Part shown: piece by piece, positions 43,290-53,478 of the stretch | Layout: each line of letters opens with the position of its first letter | Numbering within the stretch: position 1 is the stretch's first letter | DNA from: Bin55 sp963664665 | GTDB taxonomy: Bacteria; Pseudomonadota; Gammaproteobacteria; Pseudomonadales; Azotimanducaceae | Direction of reading: 5' to 3' | Length of the DNA stretch: 64,000 nucleotides | Assembly (NCBI GenBank): GCA_963664665.2 | Contig: CAXXMH010000008.1 | Span: forward strand, 124,001-188,000 | The notes under the pieces: model-generated | What the model was told of the DNA's origin: nothing | What the model saw: only the letters and a program-made list of their open reading frames with translations | Database searches by the model: none | Program-made: the position numbers and the translations under genes

Positions 43290-44749
43290 AGCGCAACCCC
43301 TAATGCATCAAGGGTTGGTTGCGCCAGATCGAGCAAGGGTTGAGGGTACACGCCAATCCAAACGAGAGCTATGATCATGATCGCGAACACACTCATTTCA
43401 CGAAAGCCAAAATCTTGCATTGCCGTAACTTGCGGATTAGGCGTACCTTGGAATGATCGCTGCATTAGAGAGAGTCCATAGACGGCCGCAACCACGATGC
43501 CGATCGTAGCAAGAACCGTTAGGGGTACGTTCACCTTAAAGGCGCCGATCAATACCAGGAATTCGCCAATGAAATTGCCGAGACCCGGCATACCCACCGA
43601 CGCGATCACGAAGAACATAGTCATCGCACCCATTCGCGGTGCTTTGACCCACAGCCCTCCCATTTGAGTCATCTCGCGCGTGTGGAGTCTCTCTTGCAGC
43701 GAGCCCGCCATCATGAAGAGTGCTGCGGTCGAGAAGCCGTGAGCAATCATCGTCACGATCGCCCCTTGCATACCCAGTTCGTTGAACGCGTACACGCCCA
43801 CCAGGATGAAACCCATGTGAGCGATCGAGCTGTATGCGACGAGGCGTTTGAAATCGGATTGACTGTACGCCATGTAGCCGCCATACAGAATGCTGATGAC
43901 GCCGAGCAACATCGCGACAAACGCGAAGTCACGCGAAGCTTCTTCGAACAGCGGCACCGTAAATCGAATCAGTCCATAGCCACCAGTCTTCAACAAGATT
44001 CCCGCAAGGATCACGGAACCCGCGGTAGGCGCTTGCGTGTGTGCGTCCGGTAACCAGGTGTGAACCGGAACACTGGGTAGTTTCGTGATGAATGCGATAA
44101 AGAAACCGAGCATGAGCAAGCTGGCAATCGTGTCACTCAACTCAACGTTCAACAGCTCTTCATAACTAAACGTGAGAACGCCTGTGTTTTCGTAGTTCAA
44201 CCATACCAAGGCGATGATCGCGACAAGCATCAACAATCCACTCACCTGCGTAAACAGGAAGAATTTCATGGATGCGTATGAACGGTCCTCGTGACCCCAA
44301 ATGGCGATCAGGAAGTACATGGGGATGAGCATGACTTCCCAAAAGAAGAAGAACAAGAACAGGTCGTACGAACAAAATACGCCGACAACGCCTGACATCA
44401 CCCACAGGATGTTGAACTGGAAAAAGCCGCGGTTTTCGTTGATTTCGGACCACGATGAGACGACTGCAATGACACCAAGCAGTGTGGTCAGGCCAATGAG
44501 CATGAGGCTCAGACCGTCAACCTTCAATATCACGTTGATACCGAGGGCAGGAATCCACGACAACTCACCAGCCGCATAGAAACCCGTTGACGGATCTACG
44601 CCCCCAAGCCAAATCCCGGCTGTCCAGATCGTCGCGACGACGAAGGCCAGCAAGGAGATCCAGCGAGGCGCATTCTCATGAAGCCGTTCAGCCAAGCACG
44701 CGACTAATCCGGCGCCGAGCAAAAATAAGATAAGGTAGAGTGCGGTCAT
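43286..44749 (-). CDS. nuoM: NADH-quinone oxidoreductase subunit M
   Basis: Antiporter-like proton-pumping subunit of complex I, 487 residues (E. coli 509). The sequence FFFWEVMLIPMYFLI contains the key Glu of helix 5. The discontinuous helix region KLPSVPVHTWLPDAHTQAP and the lysine-bearing FKRLVAYSSIAHMGFI are also present. It starts ten bases after the nuoL stop and overlaps nuoN. Confidence 0.96.
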   Translation of the reverse strand: MTALYLILFLLGAGLVACLAERLHENAPRWISLLAFVVATIWTAGIWLGGVDPSTGFYAAGELSWIPALGINVILKVDGLSLMLIGLTTLLGVIAVVSSWSEINENRGFFQFNILWVMSGVVGVFCSYDLFLFFFFWEVMLIPMYFLIAIWGHEDRSYASMKFFLFTQVSGLLMLVAIIALVWLNYENTGVLTFSYEELLNVELSDTIASLLMLGFFIAFITKLPSVPVHTWLPDAHTQAPTAGSVILAGILLKTGGYGLIRFTVPLFEEASRDFAFVAMLLGVISILYGGYMAYSQSDFKRLVAYSSIAHMGFILVGVYAFNELGMQGAIVTMIAHGFSTAALFMMAGSLQERLHTREMTQMGGLWVKAPRMGAMTMFFVIASVGMPGLGNFIGEFLVLIGAFKVNVPLTVLATIGIVVAAVYGLSLMQRSFQGTPNPQVTAMQDFGFREMSVFAIMIIALVWIGVYPQPLLDLAQPTLDALGVAL

Positions 44750-44759
44750 CGTTTTCCAG

Positions 44760-46607
44760 CTACGCCTGAACGATGACGATTAACACGACTAACAAGAGTC
44801 CTACCACCATGTTGGTTGCATACCAGCGGAGTTCGCCAGTCTGTGTTCGCGTGACAATCCGATGAATCCCGGCGGTTAACGACGCAATCGAAGTGAACAT
44901 CAAATCGACAAAGTCGGACTTATTGACCTGTGCTAGACGGACGAACGGATTCACAATGACTCGATCGTAGATCCAGTCAAATCCCCATCCTCCATGGAAG
45001 AAACGTTGGAGTCGCTGTCCTACCGATGACGTGGCCAATTTATCAACAGGGATCGCTCGATTACCCCAAATCAGGTATCCAAGCAGAATCCCGATCATTG
45101 GTACACCGATCGTGAGTAGCGCGATGGCGTCAGCATGAAATTCAAGCGGTACGCCACCATCGCCCATGTAACTAGCTAGTACCATGAAACCAAGCCATCC
45201 GCCTCCGATCGACAACGCGCACAGCACCAACAGCGGTCCCCACATGTTGATCCTTGAATGATCGTGTGGTTCTGTTTTGACTTCACCAAAGAATGTGATC
45301 AAGATCATCCGGGTTGTGTACAACGAGGTCATGAACGCGGCACTAGCCGCGCCAACCCAGAACAACAAGCCGTAAGACGACTCCTGATACGCGGTTAACA
45401 GAATCGCGTCTTTGCTGAAGAATCCAGAGGTACCGGGCAATGCCGCAAGCGCCAACGAGCCAATCAACATGCTCGCGAACGGTATCTTGAGCTTCTTCCA
45501 CAAGCCACCCATCTTGAAGATATCCTGCTCGTGATGCAGCGCCAATATCACGGAACCGCTTGCAAGGAATAACAACGCCTTAAAGAACGCATGCGTCATT
45601 AAGTGAAATATCCCTGCGGACCACGCGCCAACGCCCAGTGCCAAAAACATATAACCGATTTGGCTCATCGTTGAGAACGCGAGAATTCGTTTGATGTCCG
45701 TCTGCACGAGTGCGGTGAACGCCGAAATGAACAGCGTGACAAGCCCGACAAATGCAACCCAATGCATCGCGGGACCTGGTAGCATGAACATGTCCTGCAT
45801 ACGGGCGATCAAATAAACCCCAGCGGTCACCATGGTCGCAGCGTGAATCAAGGCAGACACCGGCGTAGGACCAGCCATCGCATCCGGTAGCCAAGTCTGT
45901 AACGGCACTTGCGCCGACTTTCCAACAGCACCACCAAGAAGCAACAAGCAAATGGCGGTATTGATCCCGGACCCATCAGACCAAGCAATCGTCGCACTGT
46001 CTAAGGCCGCTTGAATTTCGAGCGTGCCAAGCTCGCGGAAAAGCAGGAACAATCCCAGCGCCATCAACGTATCGCCGACGCGTGTGACCACAAATGCTTT
46101 ACGAGCCGCGTAGCCATTTGCTGGATCGCTGTGGAAAAAGCCAATCAGCAAGTAGCTGCACAACCCGACTCCTTCCCAACCTAAGAACAGCGTAAGGAGG
46201 TTGTCGCCAAGTACCAGCATCAGCATGGCAAACACAAACAGGTTCATGTATGCAAAAAAGCGGCTATAGCCTTCTTCTTCCCACATGTAACCTGTCGCAT
46301 ACAGGTGAATCAGAAATCCGACGCCTGTGATGACGCCCGTCATGACTAACGAGAGTCCGTCGAGATAAAGCGTGATGGATGGATTAAAGTCGCCGACTGC
46401 CATCCAGGTCCAAAGCGTTTCCGCGTAGTGCCACTCACCTGTGCCGATGACGTTCGTGCCAACGTATAGCGCACAAATCGCAGCGAGTCCTACGCTACCC
46501 GAACCGATTACTGCAACTGCCAACTTAGGTAGTCGGCCTTCTGTACACAACAGAATGATCGAACCCAGTAACGGGATCGTCGGCACTAGCCAGAGCACTT
46601 CACTCAC
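44760..46607 (-). CDS. nuoL: NADH-quinone oxidoreductase subunit L
   Basis: Largest antiporter-like subunit, 615 residues (E. coli 613), with the long C-terminal lateral helix that spans the membrane arm. Motifs include LGWEGVGLCSYLLIGF with the conserved Glu, KSAQVPLQTWLPDAMAGPTPVS, and DIKRILAFSTMSQIGYM. The HL-type amphipathic helix is in the last 100 residues. The start overlaps the nuoK stop by four bases. Confidence 0.96.
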   Translation of the reverse strand: MSEVLWLVPTIPLLGSIILLCTEGRLPKLAVAVIGSGSVGLAAICALYVGTNVIGTGEWHYAETLWTWMAVGDFNPSITLYLDGLSLVMTGVITGVGFLIHLYATGYMWEEEGYSRFFAYMNLFVFAMLMLVLGDNLLTLFLGWEGVGLCSYLLIGFFHSDPANGYAARKAFVVTRVGDTLMALGLFLLFRELGTLEIQAALDSATIAWSDGSGINTAICLLLLGGAVGKSAQVPLQTWLPDAMAGPTPVSALIHAATMVTAGVYLIARMQDMFMLPGPAMHWVAFVGLVTLFISAFTALVQTDIKRILAFSTMSQIGYMFLALGVGAWSAGIFHLMTHAFFKALLFLASGSVILALHHEQDIFKMGGLWKKLKIPFASMLIGSLALAALPGTSGFFSKDAILLTAYQESSYGLLFWVGAASAAFMTSLYTTRMILITFFGEVKTEPHDHSRINMWGPLLVLCALSIGGGWLGFMVLASYMGDGGVPLEFHADAIALLTIGVPMIGILLGYLIWGNRAIPVDKLATSSVGQRLQRFFHGGWGFDWIYDRVIVNPFVRLAQVNKSDFVDLMFTSIASLTAGIHRIVTRTQTGELRWYATNMVVGLLLVVLIVIVQA

Positions 46608-46909
46608 TCGCGCAACTCGCTTACGGCGTCTACGTCCAGCGTTCGAAAGCGCCGAGCCATTTGAATCACGATACCGAGCGCGACCGCGACCTCGGAAGCC
46701 GCGATTGCGAGGATCAACATGAACATGATCTGACCATCAGGTTGACCCCATTTCGCGCCAGCGGCAATGAAGACCATCGCGCAGGCGTTCATCATGAACT
46801 CAAGCGAAAGGAGTATGAAAATGATGTTGCGGCGAACTAAAACGCCCACTGCGCCTATGCAAAACAACATCAATGCGAGCACCAATACGTGCTCGATCGG
46901 CGGCATCAA
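46604..46909 (-). CDS. nuoK: NADH-quinone oxidoreductase subunit K
   Basis: Small membrane subunit of complex I, 101 residues with three helices. FILLSLEFMMNACAMVFI carries the first conserved membrane Glu, and AASEVAVALGIVI the second; both are essential for proton translocation in other bacteria. It overlaps nuoJ and nuoL by four bases on each side. Confidence 0.95.
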   Translation of the reverse strand: MMPPIEHVLVLALMLFCIGAVGVLVRRNIIFILLSLEFMMNACAMVFIAAGAKWGQPDGQIMFMLILAIAASEVAVALGIVIQMARRFRTLDVDAVSELRE

Positions 46910-47436
46910 GAGCTCTCTTCCTCCTCACGTCGGTCCGACAGATAGCGTCGACCGAGGTGATAGGCACCCACCAGTGCAGCCAATAGCAATACGCCAGCCA
47001 ACTCAACCGCCAATACGTACTTCGTGTAAAGCGCTATACCTACTTCTTTCGGCGCGATCATCCGCCCTTGAGTGCCCGCTTCGTGGTCGCCGCTAAGCAG
47101 AGCGAATAAAACAACCGCGAACAACACTAACGCAAGCAAACTGGGTACGGTCCAAATTCCACGGGTGAGTAGCGCACGTTCACGCGAAACCGAGGACTTG
47201 CCAAGATTCAGCATCATCACCACAAACAAGAAGAGCACGACGATCGCGCCCGCGTAAACCACAATCTGGAGTGCCGCGGCGAAGGGAGATCCCAGTAGAA
47301 AGAAGATCACCGCGATCGCCAACAAAGCCACGACCATATAGATCAGCGCATGTGACGCATTCGTTCGCGTGATCGCCAACACGGCGGATGCGAGCACGAC
47401 GAATCCGGCAGCGTAAAACAGAATTAATGCTGTCAA
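46906..47436 (-). CDS. nuoJ: NADH-quinone oxidoreductase subunit J
   Basis: Five-helix membrane subunit next to the E-channel of complex I, 176 residues. The conserved helix 3 sequence ALQIVVYAGAIVVLFLFVVM is complete, including the Tyr and Gly positions that rearrange during turnover. It is preceded by a 17-base gap after nuoI and overlaps nuoK. The C-terminus is basic and then acidic (RREEEESS). Confidence 0.95.
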   Translation of the reverse strand: MTALILFYAAGFVVLASAVLAITRTNASHALIYMVVALLAIAVIFFLLGSPFAAALQIVVYAGAIVVLFLFVVMMLNLGKSSVSRERALLTRGIWTVPSLLALVLFAVVLFALLSGDHEAGTQGRMIAPKEVGIALYTKYVLAVELAGVLLLAALVGAYHLGRRYLSDRREEEESS

Positions 47437-47453
47437 GTCTTAATCCGACTTCC

Positions 47454-47972
47454 TCAAGGCAACAAACTTCGAAAGTCAGTAGGTTCGGCTTCGTTTTGCG
47501 CTTCGCCTTTACCTTTACCTTCGATTGTCTTACCTGCGACGTTCCAAAAACTGTAATCTGGATATTTACCTGGACCGTCTATTAACAGGTGCTCTTTCTC
47601 GTAAACCATGTTTTGTCGATCGAATTCACACAGCTCAAAATCCGGCGTTAACTGAATCGCATACGTAGGACATGCTTCTTCGCACATTCCACACATGATG
47701 CAACGCGAGAAATTAATGCGAAAGAACTCAGGTAACCAACGACCGTCTTCTTCACGTTCCGTTTTCTGTAGCGCGATGCAATCAACAGGACACGCGACTG
47801 CACAAAGATTGCACGCGACACACCGTTCCTCACCGTCAGGATCGCGCGTCAAGACGATTCGCCCGCGGTACCGCGGTGCCTGATACGGCATTTCTTCGGG
47901 ATATTCGACCGTCTCATTGCGTTGAAATAGGTGGATAAAGACCGTCCAAATCGTCTTGAGTTGACTTAACAT
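47454..47972 (-). CDS. nuoI: NADH-quinone oxidoreductase subunit I (two 4Fe-4S clusters)
   Basis: Ferredoxin-like subunit carrying clusters N6a and N6b. Both cysteine sets are intact: CVACNLCAVACPVDC and CIMCGMCEEACP. I chose ATG 47972 because AAGG in the end of nuoH provides a binding site about eight bases upstream and the N-terminal helix then matches the family. A longer frame from 48014 would run into nuoH. The 172 residues are close to E. coli NuoI (180). The acidic C-terminal tail is short and ends FRSLLP. Confidence 0.94.
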   Translation of the reverse strand: MLSQLKTIWTVFIHLFQRNETVEYPEEMPYQAPRYRGRIVLTRDPDGEERCVACNLCAVACPVDCIALQKTEREEDGRWLPEFFRINFSRCIMCGMCEEACPTYAIQLTPDFELCEFDRQNMVYEKEHLLIDGPGKYPDYSFWNVAGKTIEGKGKGEAQNEAEPTDFRSLLP

Positions 47973-47976
47973 CGAT

Positions 47977-48948
47977 TCAACCTTGTGTCGCCAACACCCA
48001 AGCGCCCGTCGCAAGAATGTTCACCAACGTTAACGGGAGCAGAATCTTCCAGCCGAGCGACATGAGCTGGTCATATCGCGGACGCGGAATGGCAGCGCGG
48101 AGCAAGATGAAGAAGTTGATCACGATGACCACTTTGATCCCAAACCAGACGACGGGCGGCAAGAAACCAGGACCTAACCAGCCGCCAAAGAAAAGAATGA
48201 CGATCAAACACGACAACAGAATCAGTGCAACGTACTCGGCAGCCATGATCAAGCCAAATTTCATTCCCGAGTATTCGGTGTGAAAACCTGCAGTCAACTC
48301 ATGCTCGGCTTCAGGGAGGTCAAAAGGTAGACGGTGTGTTTCCGCTAATCCAGCGATCACAAAGATCACCAGTCCGAGCGCTTGCGGAATGAAATGCCAC
48401 ATTCCGTCTCGTTGGTTTTCAACGATCTCCACCAGACTGAATGAACCAGACAACATGACGACGCCGAGAATCGACAGTGCAAGGAACACTTCATAGGTCA
48501 CCATTTGTGCCGCGGCACGAAGCCCGCCTAGTAACGCATATTTGTTATTACTAGAAAGACCAGCCAGCAATACACCGTAAACCGCCATTGCCGACATGGC
48601 TAAAAACCACAGCAGGGCAATGTTGCTTTCAACGATGACCAATACAGGCGTAAACGGCACAACCACGAACGCCAGGAGCATCGCCGCTGTGACGATGATC
48701 GGCGCGAGCACGAAAAAGACGCGATCGCCGAACGGCGGAAGCCAATCGTCCTTCGTAAGTAACTTGATCACGTCTGCCAACGCCTGTAGAGATCCGAACC
48801 AGCCGACGCGGTTAGGACCAAGTCGATCTTGCCACCACCCAAGTAGGCGCCGTTCCCACCACACGAGCACTAAAGCCCCGAGAAGCACACCTAGCGCCAC
48901 TGGCAGAATGAGTGCGTAGGACCAGAAGTCTTCGATACCGAACATCAT
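47977..48948 (-). CDS. nuoH: NADH-quinone oxidoreductase subunit H
   Basis: Membrane subunit that forms the quinone chamber with NuoB and NuoD. It has 323 residues (E. coli 325) and eight helices. The cytoplasmic loop with acidic residues is complete: AETHRLPFDLPEAEHELTAG followed by TEYSGMKFG. Another marker is RLGPNRVGWFGSLQALADV. It overlaps nuoG by four bases. Confidence 0.96.
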   Translation of the reverse strand: MMFGIEDFWSYALILPVALGVLLGALVLVWWERRLLGWWQDRLGPNRVGWFGSLQALADVIKLLTKDDWLPPFGDRVFFVLAPIIVTAAMLLAFVVVPFTPVLVIVESNIALLWFLAMSAMAVYGVLLAGLSSNNKYALLGGLRAAAQMVTYEVFLALSILGVVMLSGSFSLVEIVENQRDGMWHFIPQALGLVIFVIAGLAETHRLPFDLPEAEHELTAGFHTEYSGMKFGLIMAAEYVALILLSCLIVILFFGGWLGPGFLPPVVWFGIKVVIVINFFILLRAAIPRPRYDQLMSLGWKILLPLTLVNILATGAWVLATQG

Positions 48949-51683
48949 GCCTTCGCGATCACTCTCGCATCGCCGAGTTGTCGCGGTTCGAAATCTGGAT
49001 CAATGGCGAGTTCGATACCGCTAACAGGTATCTCTGAGCGGCCATTCAATCCAACAACGACTCCAATTGAACCGACTTGGACACGATCATCTAGCACTAT
49101 CTCGAAGCTACCAACTAAGGCGTCGCTTTTGACGCCACTGCCTTCCTGCGCATCGAGCTTTTCGGCGTCCACAGGATTAATCAGAACGTAAGGTCCTTTT
49201 GCACGGCGCGCAACAGGCCACGACTGTGCGGACAGTTCATCAGAACCAAACACGTCGTGAATGGGAAACGGCACGAAGCCATCATGGCTCTGCGGACTTA
49301 GCGGTGTGATGCTAAAGTCAAACTCTTTATCAATCTCTGAGTCTGGATCGGAAGGTACTTCAAAGAGACGCTTACCGGTACTCCGACCAAGTAAGTCACC
49401 GTTTACCTCGTCCTGAAACTTGAATATCGATTGGTTTGAGTTCCAGCCCGGTGACCACGAATATGGAATCGCTGCGCCTGACTGATCGCCAGGATTCTGC
49501 CCTTCCATTGAATAGCTGTATGGCGTTTCGAGGTCTTCCGGCGCCTTTGGCTCATGCACGGACACGTCTGCGCTCATGGCTGTTCGACCACTGTAGCGAT
49601 GGGTCTGACGAGCGACTCGATGCTCGCCCTCAATTCGGAAATCTTTTGTAGGTGAAACCTCCTCAAGCGAGGCTTCAATTCCAGGTAGAGACGCTAGTGC
49701 ACTGCGCGTCGCTTCATCCACGGTTGACCAACTTGCGTCCGTTCTCCCTAAACGCGAGGCGATTTCAGACAACCAGCGCCAAGCTGGTTTCACGTCATCC
49801 CGAGGTTCAAATACCTGATAGAACCGTTGTGCACGCGTCTCGTAATTAATGAAGGTCCCGGTCTGTTCGGCATAGCTTGCAGAAGGGAAAACTACAGCTG
49901 ATTGCGGTAATAGAGCGTTCTCGAGTACATCCAAAGCGATTACGTCATCGCCGCCTTCGAGTGCTCGATCAACCAATTCCTTCGGCGCACGACGATAGAG
50001 ATCGTTCTCGAGGACGATCGCGTTTGCACCGTCCGCTATGCGAGCCAAGGCACTGCTCATGGTCTCACCTTCACATGCGACCACTGCATTGAACGTGTTG
50101 ACCTCGCTACCCGCAATTAGCAGCGATGGTTCTTTCCCTTTTGCACGTAAAGCCCATGCGATTGCTGCTGACGCATTGAGCACATTCTTTGAGCGAGCAC
50201 TAGTTCCTGTTACTAGCAACGGCCGTTCAGCATCAAGTAACGCTTGCGCAACAGATTGCACAAACGCATCGTCATTCGCTTCGCCTGAAATCTGAGCAGC
50301 GATTTGAGACGCGATGCCAGCGATATCGTCAGGTAGCGCATTAACGGTTGCTTCCGCAACGTCATCCAAGCGCGTTGAATTTGGCACGGCGAGATACAGC
50401 GGATTGCGTTGATGCTGAGCATGACCCCGTACGCCGGCGTCCTGCCACAGCGGGATGCCTGCAGCACTCGCCATTTCGTAGCTGACATTTCGTGTCGTCT
50501 GCCGAATCGCCAAACCAATACGTGGGGCCGTATTCGGAATATCCTCAGCAATCACGAACACCGCGTCTGCGTCTTCGACTTCAGATACCGAGGGGACCTT
50601 AAATCCGCCCTTCATAAGAATCGAACAGGCTTGATCCGTGACCTCGCGTTCGGAGTCGCTTAGCCCACGACAGAAGTTCTCTTCTCCTACGAGCTGTCGC
50701 AACGCATGGTTCGCCTCAAGACTAGCGCGCGGTGAACCAATGCCGACCACGTTCTCCCGCTTGAGAATCTCAACCGCACGATTCAGCGCAGTGTTGACAT
50801 CGCCATACTCAAACACGCCGTCATTCGCCTTTACGGCCGCATGACGAACTCGGTTTTCACTGTTAACGAAATGGGAGCCGAATCGACCGCGATCGCAGAG
50901 AAAATACTTGTTAATGTCGTTGTGATAACGATTGTGAAGGCGTTTCAGTTCTCCATAACGCTCCGATGCGAACGTGTTGCAACCCACCGAACAGCCAGGA
51001 CAAATTGAAGCGGCGGACTGTAAATCCCACTTCCGTGTGTAGTGCTGCGAGAACGGTTTGTCAGTGAATACGCCGGTTGGGCACACCTCGACCAAATTGC
51101 CGGCAAATTCGCTTTCAAGAACTCCATCCTCAACACGGCCGAAGAACATGCGACTTCGAGAGCCGAACGCACCCAGGTCTTTGCCACCCGCGTAGTCTTG
51201 ATAGAAACGCACACATCGATAACACGTGATGCAGCGGTTCATCTCGTGCCCGATGAAAGGACCGAGATCCTGATTCTCCCACGTGCGCTTCTTGTCTCGA
51301 TAGCGACGAACCGAATGGCCTGTCATGACCGTCATGTCTTGGAGATGGCATTCCCCACCTTCCTCACATACGGGACAGTCATGCGGATGGTTTTCCATTA
51401 ACCATTCGATCACAGAGGCACGAAAGTCTTTTGCGTGTGCCGCTTCGACTGAGATGATCATGCCGTCTTGAACGTCCGTCATGCACGCCATCGTTAGGCG
51501 TCCACGCTCGTCGTCCGCATCCTGATACTGGATCACTGCACACTGACGACAAGCGCCAATAGATCCCATCGCTGGATGCCAACAGAAATAAGGCAAGTCC
51601 AACGACTGCGACAGCACTGCTTGAAGCAGGTTCGTTCCTGCCTCGACTTCGAATTCTTTACCGTCGACCGTGAATTTCGCCAT
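48945..51683 (-). CDS. nuoG: NADH-quinone oxidoreductase subunit G
   Basis: Large iron-sulfur subunit of the peripheral arm, 912 residues. The N-terminal 2Fe-2S domain shows FCWHPAMGSIGACRQC. The N5 ligand set is in HPHDCPVCEEGGEC, and cluster N4 is in CITCYRCVRF with VEVCPTGVF. A further set CPGCSVGCN matches the extra cluster N7 found in E. coli and Thermus. The rest is a molybdopterin-oxidoreductase-like domain without cofactor. ATG 51683 overlaps the nuoF stop by one base; an earlier frame start at 51713 is inside nuoF and less likely. Confidence 0.95.
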   Translation of the reverse strand: MAKFTVDGKEFEVEAGTNLLQAVLSQSLDLPYFCWHPAMGSIGACRQCAVIQYQDADDERGRLTMACMTDVQDGMIISVEAAHAKDFRASVIEWLMENHPHDCPVCEEGGECHLQDMTVMTGHSVRRYRDKKRTWENQDLGPFIGHEMNRCITCYRCVRFYQDYAGGKDLGAFGSRSRMFFGRVEDGVLESEFAGNLVEVCPTGVFTDKPFSQHYTRKWDLQSAASICPGCSVGCNTFASERYGELKRLHNRYHNDINKYFLCDRGRFGSHFVNSENRVRHAAVKANDGVFEYGDVNTALNRAVEILKRENVVGIGSPRASLEANHALRQLVGEENFCRGLSDSEREVTDQACSILMKGGFKVPSVSEVEDADAVFVIAEDIPNTAPRIGLAIRQTTRNVSYEMASAAGIPLWQDAGVRGHAQHQRNPLYLAVPNSTRLDDVAEATVNALPDDIAGIASQIAAQISGEANDDAFVQSVAQALLDAERPLLVTGTSARSKNVLNASAAIAWALRAKGKEPSLLIAGSEVNTFNAVVACEGETMSSALARIADGANAIVLENDLYRRAPKELVDRALEGGDDVIALDVLENALLPQSAVVFPSASYAEQTGTFINYETRAQRFYQVFEPRDDVKPAWRWLSEIASRLGRTDASWSTVDEATRSALASLPGIEASLEEVSPTKDFRIEGEHRVARQTHRYSGRTAMSADVSVHEPKAPEDLETPYSYSMEGQNPGDQSGAAIPYSWSPGWNSNQSIFKFQDEVNGDLLGRSTGKRLFEVPSDPDSEIDKEFDFSITPLSPQSHDGFVPFPIHDVFGSDELSAQSWPVARRAKGPYVLINPVDAEKLDAQEGSGVKSDALVGSFEIVLDDRVQVGSIGVVVGLNGRSEIPVSGIELAIDPDFEPRQLGDARVIAKA

Positions 51684-52990
51684 CACGCACTCCCGCTCGC
51701 GTGGTATGGACATTTGCCGTCCACGATATGACGTTCGAAGTCTTCACGGAAGTACTTCAGTGCGGATTGAAGTGGTTCAATTGCACCTGTTGCATGGAGG
51801 CAAAACGTGTTTCCTGGAGCGCCGATGTATTGTGCGTTCTGCTCTAGGATTCTTAGGTCATCCATTTGACCCCTTCCTTCCTCAATATCTAAGAGCAAGC
51901 TCTCGATCCACGGTAGACCTTCACGACAAGGCGTGCAGAAGCCACAGGACTCCTGCGCAAAAAAGTGTTGAAGATTGCGCGACATATCGACGGGACAAAT
52001 TGAATCGTCCATAAGGATCATCGTACCGGTGCCCATCCGACTGCCAGCGGCTTGTATCGTGCCGTAATCCATCGCCAGTTCAAAATGCTCTTCGACAAGG
52101 AAATCCGTCGACGCGCCGCCTGGTAGCAAACCTCTCAGGCTATACCCGTCCTGCATGCCACCAGCATGGACGTCAATGATTTCGCGGATCGGCGTCCCGA
52201 TTGGAAGCTCCCAAAGACCCGGATTGTTCACACGACCGGATACGCCATAGATCTTGGTTCCCGCATCCTCGGTTAGACCTAAATCTCGAAACCAATCAGC
52301 ACCGTTCAGAATGATTGAGGGAACGTTGCAGAAGGTTTCGACGTTATTCACGATCGTGGGACGTCCCCACGCACCGCTCGCTGGCGGAAAAGGCGGTTTG
52401 TTGCGCGGTTGAGCACGTTTCCCCTCAAGCGCGTTCAGTAACGCAGTTTCCTCGCCACAGATGTATCGACCGCCTGACGAGTGGATGCGCAAATCCAGTT
52501 CGAAATCAGTACCAAATAATCCGACCCCTAAGTAACCTGCAGCTTCGGCTTCATCGATGGCTTTCGCGAGCTTTGCTTTCGGTTCAAAGTACTCGCCGCG
52601 AAGAAAAACATAGGCTTTTGACGCACCGATCGCGTACGCCCCGATGATCATGCCTTCGATCAATGAATGCGGGTTCTGCGAAATCAACCAACGATCTTTA
52701 AAAGTGCCTGGTTCCATCTCGTCGCCGTTGCAGACGAGGTACTTCACACCGCCATCAGGCGACGGTCCGGGCGGTACAAAACCCCATTTCGTACCTGTCG
52801 GAAATCCAGCGCCGCCGCGACCTCGCAAATTTGAATCCTTTACGGCGTCGATAACCTCTGCAGGCGACATCTGCGTTATCGCCTTCTTCGCAGCAACGTA
52901 TCCATTACCCGCTTCGTAATCCGCAAGGAATACGGGACCTCCGACCTCCTCAACTCGACCGCTAAGCGGTTTGGTATCTAACAGCGACAT
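51683..52990 (-). CDS. nuoF: NADH-quinone oxidoreductase subunit F (NADH-binding)
   Basis: Flavin-bearing entry subunit that oxidises NADH, 435 residues. The NADH and FMN sites are in GRGGAGFPTGTKWGF and CNGDEMEPGTFKDR. The N3 4Fe-4S ligands are ESCGFCTPCREG plus a later Cys in NTFCLHATGA. The start shares one base with the nuoE stop. Confidence 0.96.
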   Translation of the reverse strand: MSLLDTKPLSGRVEEVGGPVFLADYEAGNGYVAAKKAITQMSPAEVIDAVKDSNLRGRGGAGFPTGTKWGFVPPGPSPDGGVKYLVCNGDEMEPGTFKDRWLISQNPHSLIEGMIIGAYAIGASKAYVFLRGEYFEPKAKLAKAIDEAEAAGYLGVGLFGTDFELDLRIHSSGGRYICGEETALLNALEGKRAQPRNKPPFPPASGAWGRPTIVNNVETFCNVPSIILNGADWFRDLGLTEDAGTKIYGVSGRVNNPGLWELPIGTPIREIIDVHAGGMQDGYSLRGLLPGGASTDFLVEEHFELAMDYGTIQAAGSRMGTGTMILMDDSICPVDMSRNLQHFFAQESCGFCTPCREGLPWIESLLLDIEEGRGQMDDLRILEQNAQYIGAPGNTFCLHATGAIEPLQSALKYFREDFERHIVDGKCPYHASGSA

Positions 52991-53478
52991 TACTCGTAGT
53001 TTCCGAAAATTTCGTCTAGATCGGCCGCAGAAACGTTTTCGATGAGATCTTCGTCGATCTGCATAGTCGGAGCCTTATCACATGCGCCAAGACAGACGAT
53101 CGGTAATAGCGTGAACCGTCCGTCGTTTGTCGTCTCGCCAAAGCGGATCCCGAGGTTTGACTGAAGATCTTTGGCTAAGCGATCTGCCCCCATGACGTAG
53201 CAGGAGACACTGTCACACATCGATATCACGTGTCGACCAACTGGCTGGCGATAGATCAGGTTATAAAACGTCGCGACTCCGTCCAGCTCGGCGGTGGACA
53301 TCTCTAGTAAGTTCGCGATTGCGGATAGACTCTGGTCCGAGACCCACCCGCGATGTTTCTGCACGATCATCAACGCATCAATCGCAGCGGACTGCCGGTC
53401 TGGTAGATGACTTATTTCGGCTTCAATCTCAGCCACTTCCGCAGCTGAGAGCAACGGAATCAACTCAACTTCGCTCAT
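52990..53478 (-). CDS. nuoE: NADH-quinone oxidoreductase subunit E
   Basis: Thioredoxin-fold subunit with the off-pathway 2Fe-2S cluster N1a, 162 residues. Ligands are visible as CDSVSC and CLGACDKAP. The N-terminal helical half (LPDRQSAAIDALMIVQKHRGWV) is typical. It overlaps nuoCD by four bases. Confidence 0.95.
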   Translation of the reverse strand: MSEVELIPLLSAAEVAEIEAEISHLPDRQSAAIDALMIVQKHRGWVSDQSLSAIANLLEMSTAELDGVATFYNLIYRQPVGRHVISMCDSVSCYVMGADRLAKDLQSNLGIRFGETTNDGRFTLLPIVCLGACDKAPTMQIDEDLIENVSAADLDEIFGNYE